The notes below the pieces were generated by a model. That model was not told the origin of the DNA, did no database searches, and saw nothing but the letters and a program-made list of their open reading frames with translations. Below are positions 24,904 through 38,144 of a stretch of DNA of 64,000 bases, in pieces. Each line of letters opens with the position of its first letter. Within the stretch, counting starts at the first letter, position 1. Made by a program: the position numbers and the translations under genes. The stretch lies in assembly GCA_963777565.1 (NCBI GenBank), contig CAVZQZ010000010.1:124001-188000 (forward strand), written 5' to 3'. This DNA is from CALMEC01 sp963777565 (GTDB lineage: Bacteria; Actinomycetota; Thermoleophilia; Miltoncostaeales; Miltoncostaeaceae).

Positions 24904-25133
24904 CGGCGAAACACCCGTTGATCGACCGGGTAGTCAACCCCGCCGTGCGAGGCCGGGTTGCACCGGAGGAGGCGCCAACCCGCCAGCACGAGCCCGCGCG
25001 CCACCCCGAACTCCCGGATGGCGAGGACGGCGTACTCGGAGCAGCTCGGCACGTACTTGCACCGCGGGCGCAGGAGCGGCGAGACGAGCCGCTGATACAC
25101 GCGGATGGGGGCGGTCGCGATGGCCCGGATCAC
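24900..25133 (-). CDS. yidD: Membrane protein insertion efficiency factor YidD
   Basis: 77 residues with the full YidD motif set: YQRLVSPLLRPRCKYVPSCS, EYAVLAIREFG, and R-C-N-P near the end (LLRCNPASHGGVDYP). An amphipathic N-terminal helix associates with the membrane. It supports YidC-dependent insertion. It overlaps both rnpA (start) and yidC (stop) by four bases. Confidence 0.94.
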   Translation of the reverse strand: MIRAIATAPIRVYQRLVSPLLRPRCKYVPSCSEYAVLAIREFGVARGLVLAGWRLLRCNPASHGGVDYPVDQRVFRR

Positions 25134-25525
25134 GCGGCCCGGGCTCCTTCGCCAGTGAGCTTGCGGGCCAACTCCGCGAGGCGTTCGCCGAGGGCTGCGC
25201 TTCCATGCTCCTCGAGGTACTCGAACGAACCGGCGCGCGCGATGACCACGAAGTCGGTCCCGCCGGGCATGTCGCCCGAGATCTCGGCGAAGCGCTCCTT
25301 CAGCACGCGCTTCAGCCGGTTGCGCTCAACCGCGCCCCCGACGCGGCGCGAGACCGAGACGCCCAGCCGGGCTGGGTGGCCGGTCGGCGCGTCGTCTCGA
25401 CGGAACGCGTAGAGCACGAGGTGCCGGCCCGCGGCGGACCGTCCGCGCCGGTAGACGGCGTCGAAGTCCCCGGACCGGGTGAGCCGCGCGCGCCGCGCGC
25501 GGGGTGTCAGTTCGGCGCCGTCCAC
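25130..25525 (-). CDS. rnpA: Ribonuclease P protein component
   Basis: 131 residues. The N-terminus has LTRSGDFDAVYRRGRSA, the central strand LGVSVSRRVGGAVERNRLKR carries the R-N-R motif that binds P RNA, and LKERFAEI follows. It matures tRNA 5' ends with the M1 RNA, which is not in this window. It lies 169 bases downstream of rpmH, a larger gap than usual, in which no gene is seen. Confidence 0.95.
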   Translation of the reverse strand: MDGAELTPRARRARLTRSGDFDAVYRRGRSAAGRHLVLYAFRRDDAPTGHPARLGVSVSRRVGGAVERNRLKRVLKERFAEISGDMPGGTDFVVIARAGSFEYLEEHGSAALGERLAELARKLTGEGARAA

Positions 25526-25694
25526 GCCCTAATGCTCCGTCCAAGGGGCCGCGTGAGGCTTCGGCGAGCGAACACCGAGCGGGGCAAGGGCGCAATGAGC
25601 GTGCATTTCGGGAATCTGTGCGCGAATGAGGACACCGCCCCGCGACGGTTTGCAGCCGCCGAATTCCATGAGGCTCCTGGGACGGAGCATCAGC

Positions 25695-25829
25695 CTACGC
25701 CGACAGCCGGGCGCGGCCCTTTGCCCGCCGGCGGCGGAGGATGGCCTGGCCTGCGCGCGTGCTCATACGCTTGCGGAACCCGTGTGTCTTCTTCCGCTTC
25801 CGCGTATTCGGCTGGTATGTCCTCTTCAC
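25695..25829 (-). CDS. rpmH: 50S ribosomal protein L34
   Basis: 44 residues, essentially the entire L34 consensus: VKRTYQPNTRKRKKTHGF, then RMSTRAGQAILRRRRAKGR and a short end ALRLSA-like tail. GTG at 25829 is the start because L34 always begins M/V-K-R-T-Y/F-Q-P. The opposite side of this gene is the origin-proximal intergenic region. Confidence 0.97.
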   Translation of the reverse strand: MKRTYQPNTRKRKKTHGFRKRMSTRAGQAILRRRRAKGRARLSA

Positions 25830-26192
25830 GAGGCCTCGTCTTCGGTCGTGGGCAGGCTGATGGCACGAGCCGCAAGGGCCCGGCGCCGCGGCCGTCGAGT
25901 GTACCAGAGCGCCGCCCGCGGCCACGCCCAGGAGGGCGCTCTCCCGGACCGGGCGTCAACACCCGCGACGGCCCGCCGACTCGGCCCGCGACGACTCACG
26001 TCCACAACTGTGGAAAGTCTTGTGGACAACGTGATTTCCCTGCTCATTGCGATTTATCGCGACCAAACCTCACTCTTTTGAGACGACCTCGCGCAAATTT
26101 TGCCGCACCCACGTGACTTTCCTCTCCACAGGCCGTCGCCCCCCTTTCAGGCGGGCCGGGGGCGTTGTACGATCGCCCACCTCTCGCCCCGA
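25830..26192. other. rpmH / ATPase-gene intergenic region with DnaA-box-like sequences (origin candidate A)
   Basis: No gene is seen here. Between 25998 and 26130 there are four DnaA-box-like 9-mers: a perfect TTGTCCACA on the minus strand (26021-26029), and weaker ones at 25998-26006 (ACGTCCACA), 26009-26017 (CTTTCCACA on the minus strand) and 26122-26130 (CTCTCCACA). Around them the sequence is clearly A/T-richer (26031-26100), with the inverted repeat GCGAT-TT-ATCGC at 26049-26060. This divergent region is also where the rpmH promoter must be. It could be the origin itself or the dnaA-operon autoregulatory region. Confidence 0.55.
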
Positions 26193-26918
26193 ATGTCCAG
26201 CGCACCCACCCTCATCGCACCCCTCAACACCCGGCCCTCGCCGCCGCGGCGCGAGCCCCGTGCGCGCTTCGCCCGGTGGTCGTCGCCGGAGGAGCCACCC
26301 AGTGTCGAGGAGATCGCCGCTGACGACGCCGGCCTGGTCGAGCGCCTCTTCACGCTCGCGGCGGCTACGTCGCTCATCCCGCCGCTCGCGGTGCGCGAAG
26401 CCGTGGAGAACCTCGTCCACGCCGAGTTTCGCGGCGCGTGCGTCACGGTCGACCGCGGAGGCGCGCGCCTTCGGGTGTCCGACTGCGGTCCCGGCATCGC
26501 CGACAAGGCGCGCGCGGTCGAGCCCGGGTACTCCACCGCGTGCGACCGCGTCCGCGCCATCGCCCGCGGCGTCGGGTCGGGGCTCCCGATCATCGCAGCG
26601 ACCATGGAGGCGCACGGCGGGACCATGGACCTCGACGACAACCTGCGGGGGGGCACGGTCCTGACGCTGAGCCTGCCGCACGGGGTCGCCCCGGCCGCGC
26701 CGCCGGAGCCGTCGGAGCAGGCACGCCGCATCATGGCGCTCCTTGTCGAGATGGCGCCGGCGGAACCGCAGGCCATCGCGGCGGAGCTCGCGATCCCGGT
26801 CGGGGTGTGCGGCCGCGAGCTCGTCATGCTCGAGCACCGGGGGCTGGTCGGGCGGGCGGCGGATGGCGCGAGGTCGCTGACCGCGCAGGGCGCCAACCTG
26901 GTTGCCACGCTCTTTTGA
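26193..26918 (+). CDS. GHKL ATPase (anti-sigma/histidine-kinase-like) fused to a winged helix, coupled to dnaA
   Basis: 241 residues from ATG 26193. After a disordered ~40-residue start, residues about 55-165 form a HATPase_c fold: N-box VREAVENLVHAEF, G1 box DCGPGIADKARAVEPG, G2-like GVGSGLPIIAATMEAHGG and GGTVLTLSLP. No dimerisation/His-phosphotransfer helix or receiver is present, so it resembles SpoIIAB/RsbW-type ATPases rather than a complete sensor kinase. The C-terminal ~70 residues (QARRIMALLVEM...AELAIPVGVCGRELVMLEHRGLVG) look like a winged helix. Its TGA overlaps the dnaA TTG (TTGA), so the two are translationally coupled. A role in controlling dnaA or initiation is inference. Confidence 0.78.
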   Translation: MSSAPTLIAPLNTRPSPPRREPRARFARWSSPEEPPSVEEIAADDAGLVERLFTLAAATSLIPPLAVREAVENLVHAEFRGACVTVDRGGARLRVSDCGPGIADKARAVEPGYSTACDRVRAIARGVGSGLPIIAATMEAHGGTMDLDDNLRGGTVLTLSLPHGVAPAAPPEPSEQARRIMALLVEMAPAEPQAIAAELAIPVGVCGRELVMLEHRGLVGRAADGARSLTAQGANLVATLF

Positions 26919-28306
26919 GCCGGGTCGGCGCACCCAACGCCGCTCCCGAGGAGCAGGTCCAGGCGGTTTGGGAGCAGGTCCTCGGCTGCCTGCAGGCGAC
27001 GCTCAACGGGGCCACCTACAGCCTCGCCTTCTCGAACACGCGCGCCATCCGCCTGGAGGGTGACCGCATCGTGCTCGCCGTCGAAACCGAGTTCGCTCGC
27101 AGCTGGGTCGCGCAGCGCTACCAGGCGGTGCTCAAGGACGCGCTCTTTGAGGTTCTCGGTACCGATATCGCGGTCGAGGTCGTCGTGTCGCCCGTCGACC
27201 CGGAGCACCCCGTCGCCGAGCCGCCGGCGGTCGCAGATCGCGCCGCCCAGTTCCCAGACCCGGCGGTCGGGCGCGTCCACGGGCGGCTGCAGGAGCGGTT
27301 CACCTTCGAGCACTTCGTGACCGGGCAGTCGAACCGGTTCGCCCACGCGGCCGCGCTCGCGGTCGCCGAGCAGCCCGCCCAGTCGTACAACCCGTTCTTC
27401 CTCTACGGTGGGGTGGGACTGGGAAAGACCCACCTGCTGCAGGCGATCGGCCACTTCGTGGTGCGCAACCACCCCGCGCTCACGGTGCGCTACGTGTCCG
27501 TGGAGACATTCACGAACGACTTCATCAACGCGCTCGGCGAGGGCGGCATCCAGTCGTTCAAGGAGCGCTACCGCGGGGTCGACATCCTGCTCATCGACGA
27601 CATCCAGATGCTCGAGGGCAAGGACCAGACGCAGGAGGAGTTCTTCCATACGTTCAACGACCTCCACGACGGCGGCAAGCAGATCGTGATCTCGTCGGAC
27701 CGCCCGCCGAAGGCCATCGCCACCCTCGAGGCGCGCCTGCGCTCACGGTTCGAGATGGGGCTCATCACCGACGTCCAGCCCCCCGACCTCGAGACGCGCA
27801 TCGCGATCCTTCGGAAGCGGGTGCAGGCCGACCGCTACGAGATCCACGATCCCGAGGTGCTCTCCTTCGTCGCCGCGCGTCTCCAGGACAACGTGCGCGA
27901 GCTGGAGGGCGCGCTCACCCGGGTTGTGGCCCAGGCCTCCCATGCGAAGGTGCCGGTCACCGTCGACCTCGCCCGCGAGGTCCTGCGCGCGTACTTCCCC
28001 TCCGACGGCGCCTCCATCAGCGTCGAGGCGATCCAGGAGGAGGTCTGCCGCTACTACGGCCTGTCGCTGGCGGAGCTCGTCGGCGACAAGCGCGACAAGC
28101 GCGTGGTCGTACCGCGGCAGGTGGCCATGTACCTGTCCCGCGAGCTCACCGAGAGCTCGCTCCCCGCCCTCGGGCGGGCGTTCGGCGGTCGCGACCACAC
28201 GACCGTCATGTACGCGGTGAACAAGGTCGGCAAGCAGATGTCCGACGAGGGCGAGATCTTCGCGGCGGTCCAAAGCCTCACCCACCGCCTCAAGAACCAC
28301 CTCTAG
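26915..28306 (+). CDS. dnaA: Chromosomal replication initiator DnaA
   Basis: 463 residues from TTG 26915; the long upstream extension in the same frame is the ATPase gene read out of frame. Domain I (about 1-85) contains VWEQVLGCLQATL and FSNTRAIRLEGD. After a short domain II, the AAA+ domain III has FEHFVTGQSNRFAHAAALAV, Walker A GGVGLGKTH near residue 165, Walker B DILLIDDIQ, and sensor I ISSDRPPK. Domain IV ends with ALGRAFGGRDHTTVMYA, the DnaA-box reader. It unwinds oriC and loads DnaB. No frameshift is seen, in contrast to the genes that follow. Confidence 0.97.
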   Translation: MSRVGAPNAAPEEQVQAVWEQVLGCLQATLNGATYSLAFSNTRAIRLEGDRIVLAVETEFARSWVAQRYQAVLKDALFEVLGTDIAVEVVVSPVDPEHPVAEPPAVADRAAQFPDPAVGRVHGRLQERFTFEHFVTGQSNRFAHAAALAVAEQPAQSYNPFFLYGGVGLGKTHLLQAIGHFVVRNHPALTVRYVSVETFTNDFINALGEGGIQSFKERYRGVDILLIDDIQMLEGKDQTQEEFFHTFNDLHDGGKQIVISSDRPPKAIATLEARLRSRFEMGLITDVQPPDLETRIAILRKRVQADRYEIHDPEVLSFVAARLQDNVRELEGALTRVVAQASHAKVPVTVDLAREVLRAYFPSDGASISVEAIQEEVCRYYGLSLAELVGDKRDKRVVVPRQVAMYLSRELTESSLPALGRAFGGRDHTTVMYAVNKVGKQMSDEGEIFAAVQSLTHRLKNHL

Positions 28307-28649
28307 CCGGCGGCCTCAGCCGGGCACGGCGGGGCACGCGCCGTCGTCCACACGCCACCGGGGACGGCGCTGCTCATCTTCCCCCCATGACACCACCCGG
28401 ACGGGCGTCGGCGTCACGCTGTCGTCGAGCATCCGGGAACCGGCCGGTTCTCCCCGCCCCGCCCCCACCGCGACCCCATGGATCTTCCGGCCCGACGCAG
28501 GGAGAACACGTGTCATGAACACCGCTCACACGCCCGATCACCACCACGACCAATCCTTTTCATTTTCGTTTCATCACCTGGGCCACACCGTGTCGCGCCC
28601 ATCCACAGCGCGGGACCGGCCGTCCGTTCGAGACGGTAGTCTTCTTGAG
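28307..28649. other. dnaA-dnaN intergenic region, putative oriC (candidate B)
   Basis: 343 bases without a convincing gene. DnaA-box-like sites are TCGTCCACA at 28344-28352 (8 of 9 to TTGTCCACA) and CCATCCACA at 28599-28607 (7 of 9 to TTATCCACA). The stretch 28546-28575 is a pyrimidine-rich, A/T-rich run (ATCCTTTTCATTTTCG and neighbours) that could be the unwinding element. The dnaA-dnaN gap is the classical actinobacterial oriC site. Box number is low for a complete origin, so A and B may act together. Confidence 0.5.
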
Positions 28650-29752
28650 ATGCGCCTCACGTCGCAGCGCGACGAGCTTGCCTCCAAGCTCGCACTGGTC
28701 TCCCGCGCCGCCTCCTCCAAGAGCACCATCCCGGTGCTGGGGCAGGTGCGCCTCGACGCGAGCGCCGGCCAGGTGGAGCTCGCGGCAACCGACATGGAGC
28801 TGTCGCTGCGGGTGCCGGTCGACGCGGCGATCGAGGACGCGGGCGCCGTGGTGCTGCCGCGTCTGTCAGCGGACATCGTGCGCACGATGGCCGACGGCCC
28901 GGTCACGCTCGAGCATCGTGTCAACGAGGGCGTCGTCGGCGTGACCGGCGGGCAATCGTCGTTCTCGCTGAACTGCCTCCAGGCGGCCGACTTCCCCGAC
29001 CTCCCGGCCGATGAGGGATCGGGACTCATCATTCCCGTCGAGCCGTTCGTCGTGACGGCCGACCGCGTCGCCCGGGCGGCGTCGCGCGACGACACCCGCC
29101 CGGTCCTCACCGGCGTGCTCGTGCGCGTCGGACCGGACGGCATCACGCATGGTCGCGACCGACTCGTACCGCCTCTCGGTGCTGCAGACGCCGCTGGAGT
29201 CGCCACCGGCCGACACGCGGGAGGCGATCGTTCCGGCGCGCGCCCTCCAGGAGGTCGGCCGCCTCGCCGCCGCGATGAAGGCCGACCGAGATCGAGTTGG
29301 TCCTCACCGAGGCGCAGGCGCTCTTCCGCATCGGCGGGGCCCGCCTCACGAGCCGTCTCATCGACGGGCAGTTCCCGGACTACCGGCAGCTGGTCCCGGA
29401 TCGATTCGAGCACGAGGTGGCGTTCGACCGTGGCGAGTTCGTCGCCGTGCTGTCGCGCATCGGCGTCCTCGCTCAGCGCAGCACGCCGATCCGGCTCGCG
29501 TTCGATCAGGGCCAGGTCACGGTCTCGGCGATGAGCGACCAGTTGGGCGAGGGCCATGAGTCACTCCCTGTCGCGTTCTCCGGCGAGGCCCTCGAGATCG
29601 GCTTCAACGTCGAGTTCCTGCGCGACGGCGTCGACAGCGTCACCGGCGACGAGGTTCGACTCGGGCTCATCAGCCCGCTGCGGCCCGGGCTGCTCCAGGG
29701 GGGCGACGACGGGTACCGCTACCTCCTCATGCCCATCCGGCTCAACGTCTGA
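28650..29752 (+). CDS. dnaN: DNA polymerase III beta sliding clamp (two apparent +1 frameshifts)
   Basis: With two single extra bases removed (about 29148 and 29287) the gene gives a 366-residue clamp. The N-terminus reads MRLTSQRDELASKLALVSRA, then IPVLGQVRLDA; after the first shift MVATDSYRLSVLQTP (the conserved 'ATD-x-x-R-L' motif) and after the second LTEAQALFRIGGARLTSRLI, DGQFPDYRQLVPDRF; the C-terminus YLLMPIRLNV is canonical. 1103 bases minus two is a multiple of three, which supports insertions rather than decay. It tethers polymerase to DNA. The two sites look like acg-c-atg and gac-c-gag. Confidence 0.92.
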
Positions 29753-29776
29753 CCGCAGCACGGAGGCGCGCCCGGC

Positions 29777-30881
29777 GTGGGCGATCCGGCGGCTCGAGAT
29801 CGCCGACGTGCGGTCCTGGGACCGCGTCACGCTTGAGGTCGACCCCGGGCTGGTCGTGGTCAGCGGCCCGAACGGGGCCGGAAAGACGTCGCTGGTCGAG
29901 GCGATCACGCTCGCGACCGTCGGGGTGTCGCCTCGCACGTCGCGCGAGGCCGAGATCGTGCGCCCCGGCGCCGAGGCGCTGCACATCGTCGCCGACCTCG
30001 ATGGACCGGTTGGGAGCCAGGTCGGGAGATCGGATTCGAGCCGGGCCGCGGCAGGCGGCTGCGCCGTGACGGGGACCCGGTCCGGTCGCTCGGGTCGTGG
30101 CGGCGCCCGGCGCGGTGCTGGTGTTCCTCCCCGACGAGCTGCGAGCCGTCAAGGGACCGCCCGCCGCCCGCCGCCGCGCGCTGGACCGGGTGCTCGAAGG
30201 CGCCGACCCGGGGTTCAGCGAGACCTGTCGGGCTATCTCGCCGCAGTTGCCCAGCGCAACGCGCTCCTGCGGCGGGTGCGGGCCGGTGCCGCCGCGCCCG
30301 GCGGCCTCATGCCGTGGGACCGAACCTGCGTTGAGCTCGGCGCGAGGGTCATGCGGGCGCGCGCGGCGGCGTCGCCACGCTGACGACGCCGTTCGCCGAC
30401 TGGCTGCAATCGCTCGGGGGCGGGGCGGGTGGCCGACTGGCGCTCGAGCACTCTCCGGCGTCGCTCGACGGTATCGCGCCGGATGGGATCGAGGACGCGC
30501 TCGAAGCGCCTGCTCGCGCGCACCCGCGAGCGCGACGTGCAGGCCGCCCAGACCCTCTCCGGTCCCCATCGCGACGACCTGTGGATCGGTGTCGGAGATC
30601 ACGACCTGCGGCGGATGGGCAGCCAGGGCGAGCAGCGCACCGCGGCGCTGGCGTTGCTGCTGGCGTGCCGCGATCATCTTGCCGTGCGCTCCGCCACCCC
30701 GATCCTGCTGCTGGACGACGTGCTGAGCGAGCTCGATCCGGCCCGCCGCCGCCTCCTGCTCGCTGCGCTGGCCGGCCGTGGGCAGTCGTGGGTCACCAGT
30801 GCCGACCCCGACGCCGCCGCGCTCGCCGAGGGCGCGGGAGCGGCTCACCACCTGCACGTCGAGGCCGGGCATGTCCGGTAG
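29777..30881 (+). CDS. recF: DNA repair/replication protein RecF (several apparent frameshifts)
   Basis: RecF is recognised from IRRLEIADVRSWDRVTLEV with Walker A GPNGAGKTSLVEAI, FLPDELRAVKGPPAARRRALD, SGYLAAVAQRNALLRRVRAG, LSGPHRDDL and the C-terminal GEQRTAALALLLACRDHL, LLLDDVLSELDPARR (signature and Walker B). These pieces lie in different frames, with breaks near 29780, 30050, 30110, 30225, 30375 and 30515. GTG at 29777 is the most likely start but requires one extra base directly after it. RecF loads RecA at gaps. The end overlaps dciA by 11 bases. Confidence 0.88.
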
Positions 30882-31411
30882 CGCGCGACGGCGACGCTAC
30901 CGGCGAGAGCCGGTCGCGGTCGGCGACCGCCTCGGTCGATACCGGCCGGGCTCGGCGGCGCCGGGCTCGGAGCTCGCCCGACTCCAGGCGGCGTGGCAGG
31001 AGGTGGCTGGCCGCCAGGCGGCCGCCAACTCCGTGGTCGTCCGGCGAAGCCGCGCAGGCGTCGTCAACGTCGCCTGCGCGTCCGCGGGCTGGGCGCAGGA
31101 GCTCGACGCGCGTCGCGAGCTGCTGCGCGACCGGCTCGCGCGGGAGGTCCCGGACACCTCGGTCACGGCCATTCGCTTCGTCGTCGGCGACCACGTGATC
31201 CCGGCCCCGCTCCCCGGTCGTGCGCGGCCCGCCATCCGCCCGAGCGCGGAGGAGATGCAGGCCGCGCGGGCAGCCGTCGCGGACGTCTCCGATCCGGCCC
31301 TGCGGGACCTGCTCGAGCGGGCGGCCGCGGGCCAGATGGCCGTTGCTCGCGCGAAACGAAAATCCCTGCAAAGAGGGAAAAACACCGGGCGTGCCGGCCG
31401 GACGGGAGTGA
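30871..31411 (+). CDS. dciA: DciA-type DUF721 protein (replicative helicase loader/operator)
   Basis: About 180 residues. After a basic start (MSGSARRRRYRREPV), the domain has LARLQAAWQEVAGRQAAANS, VNVACASAGWAQELDARREL and VTAIRFVVGD, the DUF721/DciA core of beta strands and helix that interacts with DnaB. The position between recF and gyrB is conserved in Actinobacteria. The stop is uncertain: in the given sequence the frame stays open into gyrB, while a TGA at 31409-31411 in the next frame would end it 34 bases before gyrB. I use that TGA, assuming one more indel as in the neighbours. Confidence 0.75.
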
Positions 31412-31445
31412 TACCCTCCACGTCACTACGAAAGTCCCGGAGAAC

Positions 31446-33881
<2,436 letters not shown>

Positions 33882-34089
33882 ACGTGGCAGCAACTTGCCA
33901 TCGATCAAGTTGATGCGGGGAAGATCCAGCCCCCGACAGCAATTGGCCCTGGCCGTCCGCCCGGGCCATCGGCCGCCTCGGCCGCTATTCGCCGCATTCA
34001 GCACGGCTCTTGGGCAGCCTATGAGCCGCCCGTTTGGCGGCTCGAATGCTGACTGCGGCTGGATTTCGCCCCTGCTGGCGGCTCCAGTA
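33882..34089. other. gyrB-gyrA spacer with hairpins
   Basis: A 208-base spacer, visibly richer in A and T than its surroundings. It contains a perfect hairpin GAGCCGCC-CGTTT-GGCGGCTC at 34023-34043. At the gyrB end, a nested structure can be drawn: outer CTTGAT (33870-33875) with ATCAAG (33904-33909), inner TGGCA (33885-33889) with TGCCA (33896-33900). No T-run follows either, so simple intrinsic termination is not obvious. I see no gene in it. The gyrA leader probably lies here. Confidence 0.5.
34023..34043 (+). promoter_or_regulatory. Perfect 8-bp stem hairpin upstream of gyrA
   Basis: GAGCCGCC, loop CGTTT, GGCGGCTC, 46 bases before the gyrA ATG. It could be an operator half-site pair, an RNA leader hairpin or a weak terminator. 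Nothing in the sequence decides which. Confidence 0.4.
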
Positions 34090-36644
<2,555 letters not shown>

Positions 36645-36695
36645 CCCCGCCCGGTCCCGGCCGGGCCTGCGATCGGGCGACGTACACTTGGTGCG

Positions 36696-38138
36696 ATGAC
36701 ACACCGGTCCGGAGTCGCGGTCGCAGGCGCGGCGTTCCTCGCGCTGACGCCCGTGGCGCGTGCGGTCTCGACCATCACCGCCCCGGATCCCGTCCTCGGT
36801 GCCGCCGGCGGCGGCAGCTCCGGCTTCGGCGGCGGCGGCGGCGGAGGGTTTGGCGGCGGCGGCGGCGGTGGCGGCGGCGGCGGTGGCTTCGGTGGCGGGG
36901 GTGGGGGCGGCCCCATCGTCATCACCAGCGACCCCCGCGCGGTGCTCGTCGGACTCCTGCTCATCGTGGCCTTCTTCGTGACGGTATGGATGCTCGGGAA
37001 GGTCGCGCAGCGGGGGCAGATGCGTGCCGCGACGTGGAGCCGCCAGTACGCGGAGTGGCGCGACAAGTCGACGTCCGGCAAGCGCAAGCGGCGGGCGAAG
37101 GAGGTGCCACCCGCGGCGCGAGCCGCGGCGGAGGACGACAGCTACTTCAGCCCGGAGCAGGTCGTGCAGTCCGCCGACCGCCTGTTCCGCGACATCCAGG
37201 TGGCGTGGGACGCGAACGACCAGGACGCCCTGCGTCGCATGGTGGCCCCCGACCTCATGCTCGAGTGGTCGCGGCGCCTCGACGACTTCGCCACCAAGGG
37301 CTGGCACAATCGTGTCGCGGTCAAACAGCTCAACGTCGAGTACGTTGGCCTGACCAACCGCGAGGACGATACGCGGGACCTGATGGTCGTACGGGTCTCC
37401 GCATTCATGGACGACTACGTGGTCGATCGTCGCGGACGCGAGATCTCGCACAGCGGCAACCCGTCACGCGAGGCGTACCTGCGGGAGTACTGGACGCTCG
37501 GCGTCCGGGACGGACACTGGATGCTGCTGTCGATCGAGCAGGACGTGGAGGGAGAGCACAACCTCACCGACCCGCTGGTGGCGCGCCCGGACGAGGACGT
37601 CGCGTCGATCCGGGACGAGGTCGTCGTCGAGCGCGGCGTGGAGGACCGGGCGCCGCTGGGCACCCGCCTCGGGGAGCTTGTGGACGTGGACTTCTCCGAC
37701 GACGCCCTCATGGCCGCGCGGGATCTCGCCCTGGTCGACGGGCGCGTCGACCCGGACGTCATCGAGGTGTCGGTGCGCCGCGCGATCTCTGCCTGGGCCG
37801 AGGCGGTGGACGGCGACGACGGCGCGCTGCTCGACATCGCCCCGCCGAAGATCGCGGAGGAACTCCTGCGGCCCAACGGCCCGAAGACGCGGCTGGTGAT
37901 CCGCGGCCCGAAGATGCAGACGGCGACGGTCTCCAAGCTGGAGCCGACCGAGCCGATCCGGGTGGCCGTCGACGCCCGCGTCAGGGGGGTGCGCTACATC
38001 GAGGACCGCGACACGGTGGCGGTCGTCTCCGGCGACAAGGACCGCGAGGTCGCGTTCACGGAACGCTTCATCCTGCAGCTCACCGATGACGAGGACACGC
38101 CGTGGACCCTCGTGGCGGCCGGCGAGATCGCGGCCTAG
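36696..38138 (+). CDS. Tim44-like domain protein with signal peptide, Gly-rich linker and membrane helix
   Basis: 480 residues. A signal-like N-terminus (VAVAGAAFLALTPVARA) is followed by about 45 residues that are mostly glycine (coded by 36811-36915), then one membrane helix (about residues 88-108, AVLVGLLLIVAFFVTVWMLG). Residues ~150-285 match the Tim44/MBA1 fold (QVVQSADRLFRDIQVAWDAN, LRRMVAPDLMLEW, YWTLGVRDGHWML). A second related domain with helical DDALMAARDLALVDGRVDPD precedes the final strands. Such proteins are common in Actinobacteria, but their bacterial role is unknown. The reading frame is intact directly after the damaged gyrA. Confidence 0.78.
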   Translation: MTHRSGVAVAGAAFLALTPVARAVSTITAPDPVLGAAGGGSSGFGGGGGGGFGGGGGGGGGGGGFGGGGGGGPIVITSDPRAVLVGLLLIVAFFVTVWMLGKVAQRGQMRAATWSRQYAEWRDKSTSGKRKRRAKEVPPAARAAAEDDSYFSPEQVVQSADRLFRDIQVAWDANDQDALRRMVAPDLMLEWSRRLDDFATKGWHNRVAVKQLNVEYVGLTNREDDTRDLMVVRVSAFMDDYVVDRRGREISHSGNPSREAYLREYWTLGVRDGHWMLLSIEQDVEGEHNLTDPLVARPDEDVASIRDEVVVERGVEDRAPLGTRLGELVDVDFSDDALMAARDLALVDGRVDPDVIEVSVRRAISAWAEAVDGDDGALLDIAPPKIAEELLRPNGPKTRLVIRGPKMQTATVSKLEPTEPIRVAVDARVRGVRYIEDRDTVAVVSGDKDREVAFTERFILQLTDDEDTPWTLVAAGEIAA

Positions 38139-38144
38139 ACGGGT

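Noticed and set aside
25830..26192. A ncRNA gene (for example RNase P RNA) upstream of dnaA
   Set aside because: The region is better explained by divergent promoters and DnaA boxes, and no conserved RNA core was recognised.
29148..29150. Programmed ribosomal frameshifting as in prfB
   Set aside because: There is no common slippery sequence or stop codon in place, and dozens of sites in several genes would be needed.
36811..36915. GC-rich repeat tract as a possible CRISPR or tandem-repeat array
   Set aside because: It is a glycine-coding low-complexity tract inside an intact gene, with no spacer-repeat structure.
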